From: Plumapathes pennacea | Lineage: Eukaryota; Cnidaria; Anthozoa; Antipatharia; Myriopathidae | DNA length: 64,000 bases | NCBI GenBank assembly: GCA_964036295.1 | Contig: OZ038470.1 | Span: 15,816,436-15,880,435, forward strand | Reading direction: 5' to 3' | Shown: piece after piece, positions 58,777-64,000 of the stretch | How the letters are laid out: each line of letters starts with the position of its first letter | How positions within the stretch are numbered: the stretch's first letter is position 1 | The notes under the pieces: generated by a model | What the model was told of the DNA's origin: nothing | Seen by the model: only the letters and a program-made list of their open reading frames with translations | Database searches by the model: none | Made by a program: the position numbers and the translations under genes

Positions 58777-61700
58777 AGCACGTGGGGTGCAAACATATAG
58801 CGACAGTCCCTCTCTCTTGCTCTACATCAAGCACGACTTCGTTCGTGTCCCCAGCGATGATTTATTCGACAAAAATCCCTCTCTCTTAAGAAGGATTAGC
58901 ACTTCATACATCTCAGCCAGGAAATATAAGCAGCTTTGTCGACAAAACATCCGTCTTTAGTTGAAATTAACGTATTAGTTTTACGTTATACGACCTGGTA
59001 GCCTGGTTGTTTGAGCGTGCAACTGTTTTCCTAGTCTAGAGTATTTTAAAAAGGCAACTATAAAAATCTCCACAGTCTGGTTGTCCTTTAATTAGTTCTC
59101 GAGTTACTATTACAGAATCTTGACTGGTTGTCTGCGGTTTTCTCGAGGATTTGTATAGGTTTATAGCTCTGAAGTCTGTTGACCGATTGATTTGCAATAC
59201 AAGTCAAAGCTACCGCACTCTACAAAGGGTGAATACGATACAGTCAGACAGCATGTCGATAAGTGGGCGAGTTTTGAACCGCGATAACGAGTCAATCTTT
59301 CTAAACAACACGCGCTTGAACTGTGAAGCTGACCCGACATGAAGATGTTTAGGTCCCGGCTGTCATTTTGCTACAAACGGTTCGTCAGTATAATGATACA
59401 AAATTTTCCACGTCTGGAATTCCTCGAAATATTTCTGTTAAGTCCGAAACCGCAATCTTGCTAATTTAATGTGTACGTCCTCGCGTTGACACTAAAAACT
59501 GTTCAATAAATGACACATGCAAAAATTTCAGTAATTACAGTGATCAGACGGCGTTATGTACGGGGGCAGAAACAACCGCATATTTGAATTTTTTTCCATT
59601 TTGGGCGAAACGACGGAGTGATAGCGTGTTGTTTGTTTGTGGCGGTTTACCAGTGTTTTAGTTGCGGCGTCCGCTGGGGTATCTTTGATACATCATTACG
59701 TTATAACTTTATATAGATGTTGACCACTGAAGTGCTAATAAAGGGAACTATCTGTGGGGCTATCGTCCTCAGAAATAGTTTTCGGATCGCTGTGAATTTA
59801 AGAATCACAGAGGCCAAGGATTAATATGAAAAACAAAAAAGACAGATAATAACAAATCTAGAAAGAGAAAATAACAATCTACAGGTTCAATTGACATATA
59901 GCCGGTCAGGAAGAGAAAATTGAAGAATGAAACAAACCAACAACAACTACAACGCAATAACTAAAAATAATGGAGAATTGACTAAGAAGAAGACTACAGT
60001 CTAAAGAGTAGGCCGGAAAGAACGCTAGTGCTGAAGTTCGAATTGAACAAAAAATTTCAAGTTGAAAAAGAAATAGAAGAAGAAAAAGAAGAATGAAATA
60101 AGTTGAAGAGAATGATATACTCGATCACTTTTACGCAGATAATTTTTCATTCATTGCGAGACAAACCAATTTCTCCTTTACTCGTATTAATACTCGGGGG
60201 TGGGTTGTTCAAAGCCCGGTTAATCTAACCCCGGGTTAACCAAATTCTTTCTCTCTTTTGGCTAACAAACTGCAGAGTTCTGATCATAGACTAGGGGCTT
60301 CTTAGGCGGTAAAACCCGAAATTGTATACCTCGAATTACGTCATACTTATCAGTTAATAGTCTGTAAGCGAATCATCACCGCCAAATGGTGTCGGAAAAA
60401 TATGCTGTTAGGACAAGTGACTTTTAGGCGCCGGTAACAACACTGAGTAGATAGCCGAGTAATTATCTAGAACTAATTTGTTCTCATTGGAGTGAAAATA
60501 TGAGTAAAGCATTCGAAGAATTCTACATTGTACGAATAAGTCTGCTAACGTTCACACGCCATGTGCTTTTGCAATTATAGATTTGTTTCTCGAGTTTTAA
60601 TCACAAAGACAGAGAAACTAAAGATAAAATTGAAAGTTAAAGGATGCATTTGCGAATTCTTGACATTTCTGGAAATTGAATACCAGTGAGAAAGGGTAAA
60701 GGAGGGAGGTAAAATGAAGTGTAAGTGAGACCTCGCGGATTAGAGAGTGAGAGACTGCTAAACTACAGGACTAGTAAAGAGACTGTTATTTTGTTGTGCA
60801 GGCATATCGTCTGTGATGCGGAACTAGTCTGATTTGAGCTGATTCAGTTTAAAGAACCTAATTAAGAAACAACAAAGTCAAGCCGGCCTCACCAGTTAAG
60901 CTAAAAGTACATTGGAAGCCACTTACAGCCGTTTGCATGCTGTAACATTACGGCAGATTTTAATCGCCAAAAGGCTAAAACTAAAGGCGTACGTTTACAT
61001 AGGTTTTTATCAATCACCATTTGGATTCATACGTAATAGAAGAACACGCAGACCTAATATTAAACACTAACAGAAAATCTGCTGGAGAAGATCACTCAAT
61101 GTGTGAAGACCATTTTAATGTATATAAACATCTAGGATCCTCGATATAGACGCTAATAAATGAGCTTCTTATGATACATCCGGCTTTCGACCTAATAAAA
61201 TGTAGTAATTGACTTGAAGTGGGTCAAACCCATTGTAAAGGGACACATTTCAACACAACGAACTGAAATTTGAATACTACCAAGGTTGAGGGAGTTTCTG
61301 GAGTGATCAGTTTAATAGCTAGTTGGTAATCTTGTTAAGCCAGCCCGTCAGCATTTTCCTTGTATACTGTTCTACTTATTATCAGCAGGACTCAAAAAAA
61401 AAAAAAAAAAAAAAAAAAAACGGGCGTGTAGTACTGTCTTGTAGAATGGTAATGCAATACAGCAAGACAAGGTCAAAACCTCACACAAGCTGATTAGAAT
61501 TTGTTGTGTGGCCATGCTTATAAACTAAGTGTTTACTATTTTAAAATATATGCACTTCAGATCAGTTCCCCTTGTTTCAGTCTCTCCGTATTCCTCCATT
61601 CATCCATCTATGCATTCATTCCTTAGTTCTTTCTTTCTTTATCTTCCTTTTTTTTCTATGGGTTTTTCTGTCTCTGTACCGCTTGTTTCATACTATGTTG

Positions 61701-64000
61701 GACTTGCTACTCTGATTTTGTAATAACATGAGCTTATACAATAGAGCCGAATAGAGCTAGGCGAATTAAGTAAAAAAAAAAAAAAAGATTAAGTGAACTA
61801 TTTGAACCTCCGTAATCAAAAAGACTGCTTGTCTATAACATCTTTATTGCCGAAGTCTTTATAGTCAAATCCTACATAAGCCATTGATCTCTCTAATAAG
61901 CGACCCGCACTTGTATAACTTTCCGATTGGGTTCGTAACTCATGGTTTAATTAAAACGTCCCACTGATTCACTACTCGTTTAAAAATCCCGATCAATTCG
62001 GCTCACTGACTTTCACAATTGAAAACTGCACCTTTACTGTAAAACCCGAACAAATCACAATCAGTGTTCAGGCTTTTAGACGGTTAAAGTAGAACAGACT
62101 GCATTTGTCTTAATTCTTGTATGGTTCAGAAATCTAATATTTTAAGAGTTAAATCACGATAAGTAATAAAACCTTTGCCATAAATGACGTGCGCGTACGT
62201 AATTCCTGTTCGTGGGTCTACTGGAAAAGCAAATGCCATTGTGCCGAAGGACATAGGGAAGGTGTGCTCTTCGATTTTGATTATATAAAAAGTGGCTGAA
62301 TTACTTATTAATGCTAGAAGTTTCTAATTGTGCATTTCTGACACTTAGTAGAAATTAAAATAAAATAATAAAATAATCAACTAGCTTTGCCTACTTGAAC
62401 AAAAATTTATTCTAGCATGCATTAGCTGGTCGGTACCGTCCCAGACTCGCCACAGTCGTATCCATTTCTTAGCACACTCTTGTAACGTAACTAACGGTCT
62501 TGGCATGTATCTGGTCGGTTTTTCGGTTCGTTCTCAAAGTGCAGGAAGTTAGAAACCAAACCACACAGTGCATGAGTGATGGTAGTTTAATTACACAAGT
62601 CACGAACACGAAAACTACCGGATACAAGCTTGCCGCTCACTTGCACGCAGTCATCAGAATTACTGAGCACGTTCGAGAAGGGTCTTGCGTTATTGCCTTT
62701 CGACTATAGCTTTTCAAATATAGTTTCTTTTACGTTTTTTGCAGACCTTTGCGCCTCGCCAGGCCGATTCTGTGAGTGATATAAGTCTGTTGAAATTGAG
62801 ACTGGGAACATAGTCAAACTATAGCATTGCTTCGTCCTAAAGTTCTGCCGGCTTGTTCTTGTTTTGTTTTTACCCCGCAATCCGTTGTTTCTCTCTTCCT
62901 TTCCTTCTTGTTGTCTCCGTTTGTCCGTCTGTCCTTGTTCTTTCTTGTCTCTGCTAACAGCCGGGCTCACAGCGGTTCTACCGCCATCACTACTTCCTTC
63001 CTCGTGTTTTTGTGCCGCGCACCGGTTTTGGATATCACTAAGAGCTTTTTCGGCGGCGACACATTCATGACCAAAGAACAGCTTCTCCAGCTAGTAGCAC
63101 TTTATCACTTCGCAACTTGGCAGAGCCATAAGTGCCGCCTTGGAAAAGAAGGAGTTCTCATCACCAGACAATCTTAGCGGCTATTTATGTGACAAACATA
63201 CGGCTTTGAACGCCGAATCACACGACTATGCTTTGCGGTTCCGAACGCTGTCTTGTTAATATTTAGTACTGGGCTGACTCGATTAGTGAAATGTCAGGTC
63301 AGACTCTTTGTGGATCGATAACAAATGCTGTACCCTTTAACTTCAGTCAAATGATTTCATATTGCTATGAATGATCGAGTTCGGGAGAAGTTTTTGCAGT
63401 TTTTAGCACTGTTTTGTCCAGACGGTTGCAAGTTTTCAAGTTTTATCTTAGTATATGAATCCAATGTACGTTAAATCATAATGTGCGTTAAATGTATCTG
63501 CAGTTTCTCGTTTTAACGTCAACGGGAGACTATTTCACATGTATTTTAATCGCTATCCAAACTGAACTAAATTTCTTTCTTGGCGGCAGAGTTGACAATA
63601 TTGAGGCCTTTGTCTATGAGTGATTCAGCAAGTTAAATTTAGATCATTCAGTTTGTTAGGATTATACGTCAGGAAATGTATAGGATGCAACTGACTGCCT
63701 TCTCTCAACTGAAACAGCAGTAGACTTGCCTCGGGGTACAATTATCGCTCTTTGACTCGTGTGTCAGTGTTACACTTGTGAAACATGTCGAATAATTACT
63801 TTCCGATCCATCACACTTAAGCCGCTTTGACAGGTCAATACTAACTAAATATTTGAGTAATTTGTCACTCCTTCATCGCTTGCGGTCGCTCTGGGAGACT
63901 TGCCAAGTTTCCTTGCTGAGTTGTTTTGCCGCCGTGAAGGGTTGCGAGGAATTTCCGCAATGTGTTGACTCGCGCGTGTGAAGGAAATCTGAGGAATCTT
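55097..64000. other. Right-hand 8.9 kb without a supportable gene
   Basis: Both strands were read and no family was recognised. Contents noted are a T run at 55542-55558, a long TG repeat at 58722-58772, an A/GAA-rich stretch resembling decayed coiled-coil coding DNA (about 59815-60115), a fragment of the GGGCCCGG-type repeat near 60200-60300, an A run at 61396-61419, and a K/R/E/Q-rich minus-strand open stretch at 62707-63090. The upstream control DNA of the C1q gene presumably lies at the left of this region. Confidence 0.5.
58722..58772. repeat. (TG)n microsatellite
   Basis: About 25 uninterrupted TG units occur in otherwise unremarkable intergenic sequence. Confidence 0.97.

Overview
This window is animal nuclear DNA. 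The genes are split by GT-AG introns, the sequence is AT-rich and full of short inverted-repeat elements, and the proteins are metazoan: SUZ-domain protein, class A GPCRs, Ca-binding EGF, PAN and discoidin domains, TLDc, CALHM channels and a C1q-domain hormone. Intronless tandem GPCRs, PAN/EGF secreted proteins and interspersed TTAGGG-type repeats fit an anthozoan cnidarian, most likely a stony coral. That assignment is inference; no species marker is present. No CRISPR array, operon or rRNA was seen.

Layout. 1-2.6 kb: last four exons of an SZRD1-like gene (+). 6.2-17.7 kb: four intronless GPCR genes (-). The first three are close paralogues with ERL instead of DRY; the fourth is divergent and has DRY. 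19.3-31.2 kb: a 20-exon secreted PAN/EGF/discoidin gene (+), whose EGF exons were multiplied by tandem duplication of exon pairs. 31.8-32.4 kb: a broken copy of the fourth GPCR (-). 32.8-39.0 kb: a 7-exon sister of the PAN/EGF gene (+) that ends in a TLDc domain instead of discoidin. 40.5-49.1 kb: three tandem two-exon CALHM-like channel genes (-). 50.6-55.0 kb: an 8-exon gene (-) for a secreted collagen-stub/C1q protein resembling vertebrate adipolin (C1QTNF12) and erythroferrone (ERFE). 55.1-64 kb: no gene that can be supported.

How it fits together. GPCR4 and the discoidin gene stand head to head, and so do the GPCR pseudogene and the TLDc gene, so a bidirectional cassette was duplicated. 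In one copy the receptor died, and the two secreted genes kept their 5' exons but carry different C-terminal domains. The GPCR, EGF-exon and CALHM arrays show the same local duplication habit. Inverted-repeat elements fill the spacers and introns, and one minisatellite supplies the last codons of GPCR3.

All exon joins were made by eye from splice signals, reading phase and family resemblance, without transcript data.
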